NCBI RefSeq assembly: GCF_037039395.1
Contig: NZ_CP146242.1
Span: 2,491,001 to 2,555,000, forward strand
Direction: 5' to 3'
Length of the DNA stretch: 64,000 nucleotides
Origin: Agrobacterium vitis
GTDB taxonomy: Bacteria; Pseudomonadota; Alphaproteobacteria; Rhizobiales; Rhizobiaceae
In this document: piece after piece, positions 1-13,237 of the stretch
Numbering within the stretch: the first letter of the stretch is position 1
Layout of the letters: each line of letters opens with the position of its first letter
Translations under genes and position numbers: made by a program
Notes under the pieces: generated by a model
The model's input: the letters and a program-made list of their open reading frames with translations, nothing else
Told to the model about the DNA's origin: nothing
The model's database searches: none

Positions 1-1076
1 CAGGGCTCGGCAATCATCACCCGGTCCTTTAAAATCGGGTCCTGGAGCATGGCGGTTAGCGTCTCGCCCTGCGCCTCAAAGCCTGTTGCCGTCCGTCCCA
101 GCACCGGGGCGAGATCGAAACGGAAGCCATCGACGCCCGCCGCCATGACGAAATGGCGCAAAGTGTCGAGGATCAACTGGCGCACCACCGGTCTGTCGCA
201 GGCAATGGTGTTGCCACAGCCGGTATCGTTGACCAGCACGCCCGGCTGGTCGGGCAGGTGCCGGTAATAGCTCCTGTTGTCGAGGCCGCGCATCGATAGC
301 GTCGCGCCGAACCGGTCGCTTTCGCCGGAATGGTTGAAGACCAGATCGAGGATGACGCCGATGCCATTCTCATGCAGGCATTCGACGGTGCGGCGCAATT
401 CCGCCACGCCGCCGGGGCAGAGGCGCGGGTCGAGCGCCATCAGGGCAATCGGGTTATAGCCCCAGCTGTTGGAAAGGCCGAGCGGCGGCAGGTGCCGTTC
501 ATCGATCCAGGCGGTGATCGGTAAAAGCTCCACCGCATCGACGCCAATGGCTTGCAGATGGGCGATGACGGACGGATGGGCGAGGGCCGCGACCGTGCCG
601 CGCAGGTTTTCCGGCACGTCAGGGTGCAGCATGGTGAAGCCACGCACTGGCAATTCATAGATAAAGCCGCCATCTGGCAGGCGAGGCGGCTCCAGTACAG
701 CATGTCCGGGCGCGGTCAGGATGGCCCTGGGCGTCAGATCGGCGGTATCTTCGCCAAGCCAGGTGAGGCGCGGATCGTGACGGAAGGGGCGGTCGATTTC
801 CAGCGCATAGGGATCGACCAGCAGCTTGGCGGGATCAAACCACAGGCCTTGATCGGGATCATACGGCCCATGGGCGCGGTAGCCGTATCGTGCTCCAGCG
901 ACTAGTCCCTTGACGGTCAGCCGGTGCAGATCGTCTTCGCCGCGCTGCATCGGCAGGCGGCGAAGCTCTATGTTTCCGGTCTCATCGAACAGGCAAAGGT
1001 CCAGACGCTCGGCATCACGGGAATAGACCGCAAATTCCGCGCCTGTTGCCGTGAGACGAGCGCCAGCACCTGTCAT
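1..1076 (-). CDS. glgX: Glycogen debranching enzyme GlgX (3' end beyond the left edge)
   Basis: GH13 isoamylase-type debranching enzyme that cleaves alpha-1,6 branches of phosphorylase-limited glycogen in the cytoplasm. Only about 358 N-terminal codons of a protein usually 650-700 residues long are present. Reading the minus strand from the ATG at 1076 gives an N-terminal CBM48-like domain with YGYRAHGPYDP, then the GH13 barrel. Visible are conserved region I (DLVFNH), region II with the nucleophile Asp (GVDGFRFD) and region III with the acid Glu (MIAEP) at the very edge, so the catalytic core is intact as far as it can be seen. The frame stays open throughout. The start lies 14 bp after the pgm stop and no other in-frame start is close. 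It is the last visible gene of the glg operon. Working with GlgP, it returns glucose units from stored glycogen. Confidence 0.93.
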   Translation of the reverse strand, partial: MTGAGARLTATGAEFAVYSRDAERLDLCLFDETGNIELRRLPMQRGEDDLHRLTVKGLVAGARYGYRAHGPYDPDQGLWFDPAKLLVDPYALEIDRPFRHDPRLTWLGEDTADLTPRAILTAPGHAVLEPPRLPDGGFIYELPVRGFTMLHPDVPENLRGTVAALAHPSVIAHLQAIGVDAVELLPITAWIDERHLPPLGLSNSWGYNPIALMALDPRLCPGGVAELRRTVECLHENGIGVILDLVFNHSGESDRFGATLSMRGLDNRSYYRHLPDQPGVLVNDTGCGNTIACDRPVVRQLILDTLRHFVMAAGVDGFRFDLAPVLGRTATGFEAQGETLTAMLQDPILKDRVMIAEP

Positions 1077-1090
1077 AGGACCATCCGCGA

Positions 1091-4159
<3,069 letters not shown>

Positions 4160-4163
<4 letters not shown>

Positions 4164-5434
4164 GTGCCCGATTGCTCCAGCTTGTCCAGCATGGCCTGGG
4201 TGATCAGGCAGATGCCGTTTTCACTGCGGCGGAAGCGTTTGGCGTCGATTTCCGGGTCCTCGCCGACAATCAGGCCTTCGGGGATGTTGACGCCATGGTC
4301 GATCACCACATTGGTCAAGCGGGCATGACGGCCAATGGTGACCTTGGGCAGAATGACGGCGCCTTCCAGTCTCGAATAGGAATTGGCGCGAACCCCGGTA
4401 AACAGCAGGCTGCGATAGAGCGTCGAGCCGGAAATGATGCAATCGCCCGAGACCAGAGAGGAAATCGCCGAACCGCGACGGCCTTCATCGTCGTGGACGA
4501 ACTTTGCCGGCGGATTGATTTCGGCATAGGTCCAGATCGGCCAGGATTTATCGTAGATATCCAGTTCTGGCAGGATGTCGGTCAGGTCGACATTGGCCTG
4601 CCAATAGGCATCGATGGTGCCGACATCGCGCCAATAGGGGGTCTTTTCGAAATCCGAGCGCACGCAGGAGGAGGCAAAGCGATGCGCCACGGCTTTGCCA
4701 TGCTCGACGATATAGGGAATGATGTCCTTGCCAAAATCCCGGCTGGAATTGGGGTCGGCGGCGTCGCGGCGCAGGCAATCCATCAGGAATTTGGTGTGGA
4801 ACACATAAATGCCCATCGAGGCGAGCGCCATGGTCTCGTTGCCGGGAATGCCCGGTGGATCGGCGGGCTTTTCGACGAAGGCAATGATCTGGTCCTTTTC
4901 GTCGACATGCATGACACCGAAAGCCGAGGCTTCCATGCGTGGCACTTCCATGCAGCCAATGGTGACATCGGCACCACTGTCGACATGCTGCTGGAGCATG
5001 AATTCATAGTCCATCTTATAGACGTGGTCGCCCGCCAGGATCACCATATATTCCGGGCCATAAGGCTCGATAATATCGATATTCTGGAAGACGGCATCTG
5101 CCGTGCCTTCATACCATTGCGTTTCGGAAACGCGCTGGCTGGCGGGCAGGATGTCGAAGCTCTCATTGCGTTCCGGCCGCAGGAAATCCCAGCCGCGCTG
5201 CATGTGGCGGATCAGCGAATGGGCCTTGTACTGGGTGGCGACGCCGATGCGGCGAATGCCGGAATTTAGCGCGTTCGACAGGGCAAAATCGATAATCCGG
5301 GCCTTGCCGCCGAAATAGACGGCGGGTTTTGCCCGCCGGTCGGTCAGTTCCTTAAGGCGGCTGCCGCGTCCGCCGGCCAATACATAGGCCATGGCGTCAC
5401 GCGCCAGCGGCTGAATTCTCTTTGTCGGCGTCAT
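4160..5434 (-). CDS. glgC: Glucose-1-phosphate adenylyltransferase
   Basis: ADP-glucose pyrophosphorylase, the committing and allosterically regulated step of bacterial glycogen synthesis. The 424-residue protein begins with the regulatory and nucleotide-binding segment ([20 protein letters not shown]), has the substrate-site motif [13 protein letters not shown] and ends in a left-handed beta-helix domain. From remembered family sequences it is very close to the Agrobacterium enzyme, which responds to fructose-6-phosphate and pyruvate. A good Shine-Dalgarno (GGAGGAG) precedes the ATG. It sits 37 bp after glgB and overlaps glgA by 4 bp. Confidence 0.97.
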
Positions 5435-5471
5435 GTAATCTCCTCCCGCATGTCTAAAATACGTGTTCGTC

Positions 5472-7721
5472 TTACTGTTCCAACTCCAGCATGATCACAG
5501 CCAGCGGCGGCAGTGACAGCGTCGCGTGCGCCCATGGCGCCTTGTCGGGGGTCGTTGCCGCATCCAGTACGGCCTCCACCCGGCCGCCATTGCCCTTGCC
5601 GCTACCGCCATAGATCTCGGCATCGGTATTGAGGATTTCCCGCCACCGCCCGGCCACCGGCAGCGGAACGTCGTAACGCTCGTAATAGACCGGCGTCAGA
5701 TTGGCGATGACAGCCACCGGCCGTTCACCGGGCGTCTTGCGCAACCAGGCAAAGACCGATTGATCGGCATCCTCGCTGATCAGCCATTCGAACCCTTCGC
5801 CCTCGCAGTCGCGGGCATGCAGCGCCGGCTTGTTGCGATAGGTAAAGTTCAGATCACGCACCAGACGGCGCATGCCCTCATGCAGCGGATATTGCAGCAG
5901 GTTCCAATCCAGCGACCGTTCCTCGCTCCATTCGCTCCACTGGGCAAATTCCTGGCCCATGAACAGCAGTTTCTTGCCGGGATAACCCCACATGAAGCCA
6001 TAATAGGCGCGAAGATTGGCAAATTTCTGCCAGTCGTCGCCGGGCATTTTGGCAATCATCGAGCCTTTGCCATGCACCACTTCATCGTGGGAAATCGGCA
6101 GCATGAAATTTTCGCTATAGGCATAGATCAGCCCGAAGGTGATTTCATGATGGTGATGCTTGCGATGCACGGGGTCGCGGGCAAAATAGCTTAAAGTGTC
6201 GTGCATGAAGCCCATGTTCCACTTGAAGCCGAAGCCGAGACCGCCTTCATGCACAGGCTGGGACACTTTCGGCCAGGAGGTGCTTTCCTCGGCAATGGTC
6301 ATCACCTGTGGATGGGCGCCGTAGATATGCTCGTTCATCTTTTGCAGGAAGCGCACCGCCTCCAGGTTTTCCCGCCCGCCATATTCGTTGGGGATCCACT
6401 CGCCTTCCTTGCGGGAATAATCGAGATAGAGCATCGAGGCGACCGCATCGACCCGCACGCCATCCAGGTGGAATTTTTCCGCCCAGTAGAGCGCATTGTT
6501 GACCAGATAGGACAGAACCTCGATCCGCCCGTAATTGTAGATCGCGGTGTTCCAGTCGGGGTGGAAGCCTTTGCGTGGGTCCTCATGCTCATAAAGAGCG
6601 GTGCCGTCGAAAAAGCGCAGCCCATGGGCATCGGTCGGGAAATGGGCCGGAACCCAGTCGAGAATGACGCTGAGGCCGACCTTGTGACAGCCGTTGACGA
6701 AGCGGGCAAAGCCTTCCGGCTCGCCAAACCGCGCACTCGGCGCATAAAGCCCTGTCGTCTGGTAGCCCCAGGACGGGTCATAGGGATGTTCTGATATGGG
6801 CAGGAATTCGATATGGGTAAAGCCCATCTCGGTGCAATAGGGGATCAGCCGTTCCGCCAGCTCGTCCCAGCTGAGAAAGGTGCCGTCAGGCCGCTTCTGC
6901 CAGGAACCGGCATGAACCTCGTAGACCGAGATCGGCTGACGGCGCTTGTCGATGCTGCCCCAATGGGCCAGATGCGCAGCATCCTCCCAGTCCTGGGAAA
7001 GCTCGGCGGCGGTGACGGAAGCGGTTTGCGGGCGAAATTCGCTGCGGCGGGCGAAAGGATCGGCCTTCAACGGCAAAAGCTCGCCATTGACGCCGATAAT
7101 CTCGTATTTATAGGCAGAACCGGGCCGGACATCAGGGGCGAAAATCTCCCAGATGCCGGTATCGCGGCGCAACCGCATCACATGGCGGCGGCCATCCCAT
7201 TCATTGAAATCGCCGACCACCGAGACCCGTCTTGCATTCGGCGCCCAGACGGCGAAATGAAAGCCATCGACGCCCTGATGCTTGATCGGGTGTGCGCCCA
7301 TCTTGTCGAACAGCCGCAGATGCGATCCTTCGCGCAGGAAGTAATCGTCCATCGGACCGAGAACCGGGCCGAAACTATAGGGATCGGTCAGCGACCATTC
7401 CACATCGCCCCGGCAGGCGCGGTAGCGCAGCGGCTGCTGGGACTTGATCGCCACCGGACCGGCGAAAAAGCCAGCTGGGTCGAGACAGGCCAGCTCTCCG
7501 GCAAGGCTTCCGTCGAGTGTGAGCGCGGTAATGCTGTCGGCGCCCGGCACGAAACAGCGGGCAATAAAACCATCCGCACCGGCGTGTACGCCCAGCACCG
7601 AAAACGGATCGGTGTGCAGGCCCGCGACGATGGCTTCGATCTCGGCAGAAGAAAGGTGGTCAGTCGAGTGCGGATTTCCGCTCTCGGCTGATGCCTGCGT
7701 CTGCCTGGTTGTTTTCTTCAT
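5472..7721 (-). CDS. glgB: 1,4-alpha-glucan branching enzyme
   Basis: GH13 enzyme that cuts alpha-1,4 chains and rejoins them through alpha-1,6 bonds. The product is 749 residues with the long bacterial N-terminal domain (N1), then a CBM48 domain ([16 protein letters not shown]) and the catalytic barrel. Catalytic motifs are visible: [20 protein letters not shown] with the nucleophile, TIAEES with the acid, and [12 protein letters not shown]. The C-terminal beta domain is complete. Its ATG shares one base with the TGA of glgP (TGATG), so the two are probably coupled. The first 20-30 residues are polar and variable, so the exact start is slightly uncertain. Confidence 0.96.
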   Translation of the reverse strand: MKKTTRQTQASAESGNPHSTDHLSSAEIEAIVAGLHTDPFSVLGVHAGADGFIARCFVPGADSITALTLDGSLAGELACLDPAGFFAGPVAIKSQQPLRYRACRGDVEWSLTDPYSFGPVLGPMDDYFLREGSHLRLFDKMGAHPIKHQGVDGFHFAVWAPNARRVSVVGDFNEWDGRRHVMRLRRDTGIWEIFAPDVRPGSAYKYEIIGVNGELLPLKADPFARRSEFRPQTASVTAAELSQDWEDAAHLAHWGSIDKRRQPISVYEVHAGSWQKRPDGTFLSWDELAERLIPYCTEMGFTHIEFLPISEHPYDPSWGYQTTGLYAPSARFGEPEGFARFVNGCHKVGLSVILDWVPAHFPTDAHGLRFFDGTALYEHEDPRKGFHPDWNTAIYNYGRIEVLSYLVNNALYWAEKFHLDGVRVDAVASMLYLDYSRKEGEWIPNEYGGRENLEAVRFLQKMNEHIYGAHPQVMTIAEESTSWPKVSQPVHEGGLGFGFKWNMGFMHDTLSYFARDPVHRKHHHHEITFGLIYAYSENFMLPISHDEVVHGKGSMIAKMPGDDWQKFANLRAYYGFMWGYPGKKLLFMGQEFAQWSEWSEERSLDWNLLQYPLHEGMRRLVRDLNFTYRNKPALHARDCEGEGFEWLISEDADQSVFAWLRKTPGERPVAVIANLTPVYYERYDVPLPVAGRWREILNTDAEIYGGSGKGNGGRVEAVLDAATTPDKAPWAHATLSLPPLAVIMLELEQ

Positions 7722-10189
7722 CAGGCTCTCCAGATGTCGGCCGTATACTGTCTGATCGTCCGGTCGGAGGAGAACCAGCCCATGCGGGCCGTATTTAGAA
7801 TGGCTTTGGATTGCCAGAGGGGCTGGTCGGTCCAGACCGCATCCACCTGACGTTGGGCTGTGGCATAGGCATCGAAATCGGCAGCCACCATGAACCAGTC
7901 ATGGTTATAGAGCCCATCCACCAGGCTGGAGAACCGGTCCCGATCGTCAGGCGAGAACACGCCGGACGCAATGGCGGCCAGCGCCTGTGACAGTTCGCGC
8001 GACCGTTCGATGATCGGGCGTGGGGTGTGCCCCTCGGCACGCACCTTGCCGACCTCTTCCGCAGTCATTCCAAAGATAAAGATATTGTCTTCTCCGACGT
8101 GATCGCGCATTTCCACATTGGCCCCATCAAGGGTGCCGATGGTCAGCGCACCGTTTAACGCGAACTTCATGTTCCCGGTTCCCGATGCTTCCATGCCGGC
8201 GGTGGAAATTTGTTCGGAGAGGTCGGCAGCCGGCACCATGACCTCGGCCAGCGACACATTGTAATTGGGAATGAACACCACTTTCAGCAGGCCGCGCACC
8301 GACGGGTCGTTGTTGATGACCCGCGCGACGTCATTGGCCAGTTTGATGATCAGCTTGGCATTGTGATAGCTCGGCGCTGCTTTGCCTGCGAACAGCTTGA
8401 CGCGCGGCGCCCAGTCGCGTTCCGGATGCGAGCGGATCTGGTCGTAGAGCGCCACGGTCTCGATGATGTTCAGGAGCTGGCGCTTGTATTCGTGGATGCG
8501 CTTGATCTGGATATCGAACATGGCAGAGGGATCGAGCCGGATGCCCATGCGGCTGGCGACCAGATTGGCCAGCTGCTCCTTGTTGGCCCGCTTGACGGCG
8601 GCAAATTTCTGCTGGAAGGCGCTGTCCTTGGCAAAGCCATCCAGCGCGGTCAGCTTTTCGGCATCGTCGAGGAAGTCGTCACCGATTGCTTCGCGGATCA
8701 GCGAGGTCAGGCCGGGATTGCACTGCATCAGCCAACGGCGTGGTGTGATGCCATTGGTCTTGTTGTTGATCCGGTCCGGGTAGAGCTTGTGCAGGGTGGC
8801 AAACACCGTTTCCTTCATCAGCTCGGTATGCAGGGCCGAGACGCCATTGATCGAATGGGAGCCCATGAAGGCCAGATTGCCCATCCGCACCCGGCGGTCG
8901 CCGCTTTCATCGATCAGCGACAGGCTGGTGATTTCCAGATCGGTGAAATTCTTCTGCTTGCGCGCTTCCACCAGGCATTTGGCGTTGATCGCGTAAACCA
9001 GCTGCATATGGCGCGGCAACAGCCGCTCGAACAACGGCACCGGCCAGCTTTCCAGCGCTTCGGGCAGAAGCGTGTGGTTGGTATAGGAGAAGGTCTCGCG
9101 GGTCACGTCCCAGGCGGTGTCGAAATCCATGCCGTGGACGTCGGTCAATTGCCGCATCAGTTCAGCGACAGAGACGGCAGGATGGGTGTCGTTGAGCTGG
9201 ATCGCCACCTTTTTCGGCAGGTCGGTCAGCGCATTGCCCTGTTGCAGGTGGCGCCGGACGATGTCTTGAAGCGATGCCGAGCAGAAGAAATATTCCTGCC
9301 GCAACCGCAGTTCCTGGCCAGCCGCAGTGGCATCGGCTGGATAAAGCACCCGGGTCAGGCTTTCAGCCCGGTTGCTTTCGCGCAGCGCACCAATATGGTC
9401 GCCCGCATTGAAGGCATCGAGCAGGATCGGGTCGATCGGCTGGGCCGACCAGAGGCGAAGCGTGTTGATACGCTCGCCGCGCCAGCCGACGATTGGCGTG
9501 TCATAGGCGGTGGCGATCACCCGCTCGCTCGGCTTCCAGACGTGGCGGATTTCCTCGCCGCTGGTGCCGTTGGAGGCGGTCTCAACGCCGCCGCCGAAGC
9601 CGACTTCGTAAGAGCTTTCACGCCGCTCGAATTCCCAGGGATTGCCGTGGGCGAGCCAGGTTTCCGGCAGTTCCACCTGCCAGCCATCGGCCATCTGCTG
9701 GCGAAACAGGCCGTGGACGTAGCGGATACCATAGCCATAGGCCGGGATATTCACCGTCGCCATGCTTTCCATGAAACAGGCGGCCAGACGGCCAAGCCCG
9801 CCATTGCCCAGTGCCGCATCGGGTTCCAGCCCGGCGATGACGCCAAGATCGACACCGAGCGATTCCAGCGCCGCCTTGATCTCTTCGACCAGGCCGAGAT
9901 TGGTCATCGCATCGCGCATCAACCGGCCGATCAGAAACTCCAGCGACAGATAATAGACCCGCTTGGCATTGGTGGAATAGGTCTGGCGGGTGGATTCCAT
10001 CCACTTGTCGATGATGCGGTCGCGCACCACCAGAATGGTGGCGGTCAGCCAGTCATGAGGCTTGGCAACCTTGGCGTCCTTGCCGATACCATAGGTCAGC
10101 CGCTCGATGATTTCGGCGGCCAGCGTTTCCGGATTGGAGACGCGGGGCTTTGGAAGGGGGAGGTCGGCCTTTGGATGAGTTTCATTCAT
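7721..10189 (-). CDS. glgP: Glycogen phosphorylase
   Basis: PLP-dependent GT35 enzyme that phosphorolyses alpha-1,4-glucan to glucose-1-phosphate. The 822-residue length is standard. The pyridoxal-phosphate lysine lies in the conserved EASGTGNMKF motif in the C-terminal third. The N-terminal half has YYLSLEFLIGR and ALGNGGLGRLAACF, and the region KRIHEYKRQLLN is also typical. It is the first gene of the glg operon, so a degradative enzyme is transcribed ahead of the biosynthetic ones. The start at 10189 has only a modest ribosome-binding site (GCGAAG). Confidence 0.96.
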   Translation of the reverse strand: MNETHPKADLPLPKPRVSNPETLAAEIIERLTYGIGKDAKVAKPHDWLTATILVVRDRIIDKWMESTRQTYSTNAKRVYYLSLEFLIGRLMRDAMTNLGLVEEIKAALESLGVDLGVIAGLEPDAALGNGGLGRLAACFMESMATVNIPAYGYGIRYVHGLFRQQMADGWQVELPETWLAHGNPWEFERRESSYEVGFGGGVETASNGTSGEEIRHVWKPSERVIATAYDTPIVGWRGERINTLRLWSAQPIDPILLDAFNAGDHIGALRESNRAESLTRVLYPADATAAGQELRLRQEYFFCSASLQDIVRRHLQQGNALTDLPKKVAIQLNDTHPAVSVAELMRQLTDVHGMDFDTAWDVTRETFSYTNHTLLPEALESWPVPLFERLLPRHMQLVYAINAKCLVEARKQKNFTDLEITSLSLIDESGDRRVRMGNLAFMGSHSINGVSALHTELMKETVFATLHKLYPDRINNKTNGITPRRWLMQCNPGLTSLIREAIGDDFLDDAEKLTALDGFAKDSAFQQKFAAVKRANKEQLANLVASRMGIRLDPSAMFDIQIKRIHEYKRQLLNIIETVALYDQIRSHPERDWAPRVKLFAGKAAPSYHNAKLIIKLANDVARVINNDPSVRGLLKVVFIPNYNVSLAEVMVPAADLSEQISTAGMEASGTGNMKFALNGALTIGTLDGANVEMRDHVGEDNIFIFGMTAEEVGKVRAEGHTPRPIIERSRELSQALAAIASGVFSPDDRDRFSSLVDGLYNHDWFMVAADFDAYATAQRQVDAVWTDQPLWQSKAILNTARMGWFSSDRTIRQYTADIWRA

Positions 10190-10505
10190 GACTTCGCCAC
10201 ATGGTGAGGAGGAAAGGGCAGGGCGCGAGACCGATGGTCATGCGGTTTGCCAACCACCGGCACATACAGTGTATGCATCCTTGGCGAATAGTTGCAACAG
10301 CGTATTTTTTTGAAGAGCAGTCGTTGCTTCGTGTTTTTATGGCTCAGTTAAGCCCCGGATTATTCTTGGGATTATTGTTGCGTCCGCACTTTGTGCGGAT
10401 ACTTCGCCCTTTGCGCCATCACGAAAGCTTGGAGGGCCCGCGATAATCGCGAGATGTTGGGGATGGGCCGCAAGGATGCGGCCAGCCCGCAAGCCATTTT
10501 CCCCG
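10190..10505. promoter_or_regulatory. Intergenic upstream of the glg operon with a 13-bp palindrome
   Basis: This 316-bp stretch should hold the glgP promoter. The clearest element is a perfect 13-bp palindrome at 10263-10275 (CATACA-G-TGTATG), about 75-85 bp upstream of glgP and shaped like a dimeric-repressor operator. On the minus strand just upstream of it is a possible weak -35 (TTGCAA). A second hairpin (GTCCGCAC-TTT-GTGCGGAT) lies near 10381-10399 but has no T-run. No gene is seen. The operator role is inference. Confidence 0.35.
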
Positions 10506-10718
10506 CTACTTGTCGGCCATGGACGGCAGAAAGTCCTCGACCTGTTTGCGCTCGCCCTCTTCCAGCACCTCGATGTGTTCGGCCCAGAATTTGGCGGCTT
10601 CCGCCGGTTCGCCTTCCCATTTGCGGGTATCGGTGATGTTGTCATCCATCTTCAATTTCCGGGTGCCGCCCAGTTCCAGATAGCGTTTTGCCAGTTTCAG
10701 CGACGGTGTGTCTTCCAT
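10506..10718 (-). CDS. Small conserved-looking hypothetical protein (70 aa)
   Basis: I do not recognise a named family. The product is 70 residues, charged and probably helical, with no membrane segment or cysteine. It begins MEDTPSLKLAKRYLELGG and ends in an acidic segment followed by FLPSMADK. I chose the ATG at 10718 because a strong AAGGAG lies 6 bp upstream; the longer in-frame reading to 10805 has no such signal and an unlikely sequence. It is transcribed in the same direction as the glg operon, about 300 bp upstream of it, and is probably separately expressed. Function unknown. Confidence 0.6.
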   Translation of the reverse strand: MEDTPSLKLAKRYLELGGTRKLKMDDNITDTRKWEGEPAEAAKFWAEHIEVLEEGERKQVEDFLPSMADK

Positions 10719-10849
10719 GGTTCGCTCCTTGTGTTTCAAGGAGGCTAAAGGCTGGCCAGAGGCGGAAAGTTCCAGACATCTTCGTCCAGCCCAGGTTTCG
10801 CTCACTCCCAGGTTGTTTTTCGATTGCCCTGGAGCGATTTGGCCACCAA

Positions 10850-12163
10850 TCAGTTGGTCAGGCGGGTCGAGGTGGAGGTCGCTTTCTTGCCGATTTCCCC
10901 GAAGGCGGCGACAAGGCTGGCCGCATCGGTCGCCTCGTAATAGTGCGAGGCGTCACTGGCGCAGGCACTGAGCAGCGACTTGCCTTTGTCGGGTGCCATG
11001 AACGCAACAGTATAGATCTGGATGCCATCGGCCTTGATGCTTGTGCATTGGCTGCGCACGGCGGAGTCGATGCTGGAGCTCCAGCTGCTGCTGTTGCCGG
11101 TCATTTCCCCGTCCGTCATGAACACAATGTAGCGGCCAATCTTGCTGACGCTTGATACATTATGGGCGGTAATCTCTGTCTTGTTGGATGTTTGCAGCGC
11201 GCTATAGGCAGCACTCAGCGCGCCTCTGGCATCGGTGCCGCCGGTGGCGCTGAGCGCGTTGACGTAGGTGACGACATTGGCGGTTCCCCAGCTCATCGCC
11301 TGGGCGGTATCAGCACTGGCATTGTAGGAATCGGCGCCGGTGCGCACATATTCACTGTTTGGATCGGCCTTCTTGAGCTGTGAGGCCAGATCCGCGACGG
11401 CCAGCTTCAGCGACTCGATCTTCGTGTATTTTTTTGTGCAGCTATAGCTCGTCGTCGTGGTCTTCTTGTTGTAGCCATAGCCAGACGTCGTGGTTTTGGT
11501 GCAGGTCCCCGTGTAGGTCGTCGTCGTTTCGTCGTTCATCGAACCTGATCGGTCGAGCACCAGATACATCGAAAGCGGGCTCTCGGAGGCCGTGGTCGCG
11601 GCCTGGGCCTTGCCATAGGCCTTCAGCGTCACCGTCTCCCACCCCAAAACCCTCGAAAGCGCATTCATGGTGATGGTATAGCTACCTGTCAGTTCTACGT
11701 CATAGGCGGTCGATGAGCTGTTGACCTGAGTAGTCTTGACGGAAATATCCGGTTCCGGCTGTGTGATCTGGTCCACCGAACTGGTGTTCTCGTCTCTGGC
11801 CATGGTATTGGCCAGCTGCGAGGAAAGGAAGCTCTTGGCAAGGGCAATGGCGTCAGCCTCGCTCATGCCGTTGCTCATTGCCGAGGCGGCAGCAAGGGCT
11901 GCTGCATCCACCGAGCTTTGCAGGGCGCTTTTTGATTGCACCGTCTCCGTCGCATCCATCGCCAGGCCTGCCACGCCGATGGACACCGGCAGGAGAACAG
12001 CGGTCATCATGCCGAAATTGCCACCTGTATGGCGCAGCAGGGGAATTGCCAAAGCGGCGGATCGCCGTGCTTTCGAGGCGAGCAAACGACAGGCACGCAA
12101 ATGAGGGCTAAGCGCCGAAATGACCATCATGTCCATCCGTGACGTTGATCCGGCACCTGTCAT
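10850..12163 (-). CDS. TadE/TadG-like pilus-associated protein with von Willebrand A domain
   Basis: Resembles Flp-pilus TadG proteins: a short cytoplasmic N-terminus, then GGNFGMMTAVLLPVSIGVAG, the Tad-G transmembrane segment that anchors it in the inner membrane. After a Ser/Ala-rich stretch comes a VWA domain with the MIDAS motif DRSGSM, a later Thr in TGGTDARGA and the Asp of VFMTDGEM. A Thr/Lys/Tyr-rich insertion with paired cysteines lies right after the MIDAS. The start is uncertain: in-frame ATGs occur at 12163, 12136 and 12130 and the open frame reaches 12265, none with a convincing ribosome-binding site. No tad secretion genes are nearby. The role may be pilus assembly or surface adhesion, but this is inferred from the fold only. 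Confidence 0.75.
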   Translation of the reverse strand: MTGAGSTSRMDMMVISALSPHLRACRLLASKARRSAALAIPLLRHTGGNFGMMTAVLLPVSIGVAGLAMDATETVQSKSALQSSVDAAALAAASAMSNGMSEADAIALAKSFLSSQLANTMARDENTSSVDQITQPEPDISVKTTQVNSSSTAYDVELTGSYTITMNALSRVLGWETVTLKAYGKAQAATTASESPLSMYLVLDRSGSMNDETTTTYTGTCTKTTTSGYGYNKKTTTTSYSCTKKYTKIESLKLAVADLASQLKKADPNSEYVRTGADSYNASADTAQAMSWGTANVVTYVNALSATGGTDARGALSAAYSALQTSNKTEITAHNVSSVSKIGRYIVFMTDGEMTGNSSSWSSSIDSAVRSQCTSIKADGIQIYTVAFMAPDKGKSLLSACASDASHYYEATDAASLVAAFGEIGKKATSTSTRLTN

Positions 12164-12340
12164 CTCTTCAGTGAAACGAAAGCGTCGGTCGTGTTTCCTG
12201 CAACAGGACCGTGGCTTGACGATCCGCATCGCTGCTGAGGAATTGATAGGACACACTGCTTGCAACTGGCTTAATGGGGTTGCTCAAATGCAACCTATTC
12301 CTGAAATAGTGCGGTTGAAACGGCGGCGATATTCGCCTCG

Positions 12341-13219
12341 TCAGCCAATCGGAATCAGGTCCACCGCCTGGACGGTCGTGTGGCTGCCATAGCCTTTCAA
12401 AACGCCGATGACAGGCGCGACATCGGAATAGTCACGGCCATAGGCGACGACGACATGGTCGGTGCCGGCGGTGATATTATTGGTCGGGTCAAGCTCGACC
12501 CAGCCGACGGTTTTGCCGCACCAGACCCTGACCCAGGCATGCATGGCGTCGGCGCCTGCCAGCCGTTCCTTGCCTGGCGGCGGAATGGTGCGCAGGAAGC
12601 CGCTGACATAGCCCGAGGGAATGCCGAGGCTGCGCAGCGCCACGATCATGATATGGGAAAAATCCTGGCAGACCCCCTTTTTCAGCGCAAAGGCTTGTTT
12701 CGGGGTGGTATCGACAGTGGTGGCCTTGGGGTCGTATTTGAAATCCTTGTGGATGCGGGCGCAAAGCTGTTCAGCGATTTGGCGCACCGTCATGCCGGGC
12801 TTCACGACGGAGCGGGCATAGGCGGCAATATCGGGGTTTTCAGGCAGCCGTGGGCTCGATCCGGTGAAATGATGCGGGGAGGCTGGCTCCAGAGACCAAT
12901 ATTCGAAAAGCTCGACCGCAAGCCTTTCGGGCAATGGAGAAAAATCCGCGGTGAACGGCTGGCTGTCCACCTGAATACGGGCCTGAAGGCGGATATCCAG
13001 TGTGTCATGGGAAGAACGATAGGCGAAAGTCGTGGTGGGATGCGCGAAAAAATCGGCAAAGCCGGTACGCTCATCCGGCTGCGGCTCGATGGAAATCGAA
13101 CCGGCGATTAGCCTTTGCCGCTCCGGCAGCGAGATCGGCATGATACGCAGGATATGACGTCCGCCAGCGGCCGCCACATCGTAGTCATAGCCCATATGCA
13201 AGGTCAGGTCATACAGCAT
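12341..13219 (-). CDS. Transglutaminase-like cysteine protease family protein
   Basis: 292-residue protein with the bacterial transglutaminase-like N-terminal domain (about 1-110) followed by a transglutaminase/protease core. The presumed catalytic triad is intact: Cys184 in KKGVCQDFSH, His227 in DAMHAWVRVW and Asp244 in ELDPTNN. There is no signal peptide, so it is predicted cytoplasmic. Its start is 19 bp after the ATP-grasp/alpha-E gene stop, so it is the last gene of the three-gene cluster. Families of this kind are thought to hydrolyse or transfer peptide-like amide bonds. The substrate is unknown. Confidence 0.88.
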   Translation of the reverse strand: MLYDLTLHMGYDYDVAAAGGRHILRIMPISLPERQRLIAGSISIEPQPDERTGFADFFAHPTTTFAYRSSHDTLDIRLQARIQVDSQPFTADFSPLPERLAVELFEYWSLEPASPHHFTGSSPRLPENPDIAAYARSVVKPGMTVRQIAEQLCARIHKDFKYDPKATTVDTTPKQAFALKKGVCQDFSHIMIVALRSLGIPSGYVSGFLRTIPPPGKERLAGADAMHAWVRVWCGKTVGWVELDPTNNITAGTDHVVVAYGRDYSDVAPVIGVLKGYGSHTTVQAVDLIPIG

Positions 13220-13237
13220 GGTTGCGTCTTTGCGTGC

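Noticed and set aside
10381-10399. Terminator for the small 70-aa gene
   Set aside because: The stem is good, but there is no T-run on either strand and it lies more than 100 bp past the stop.
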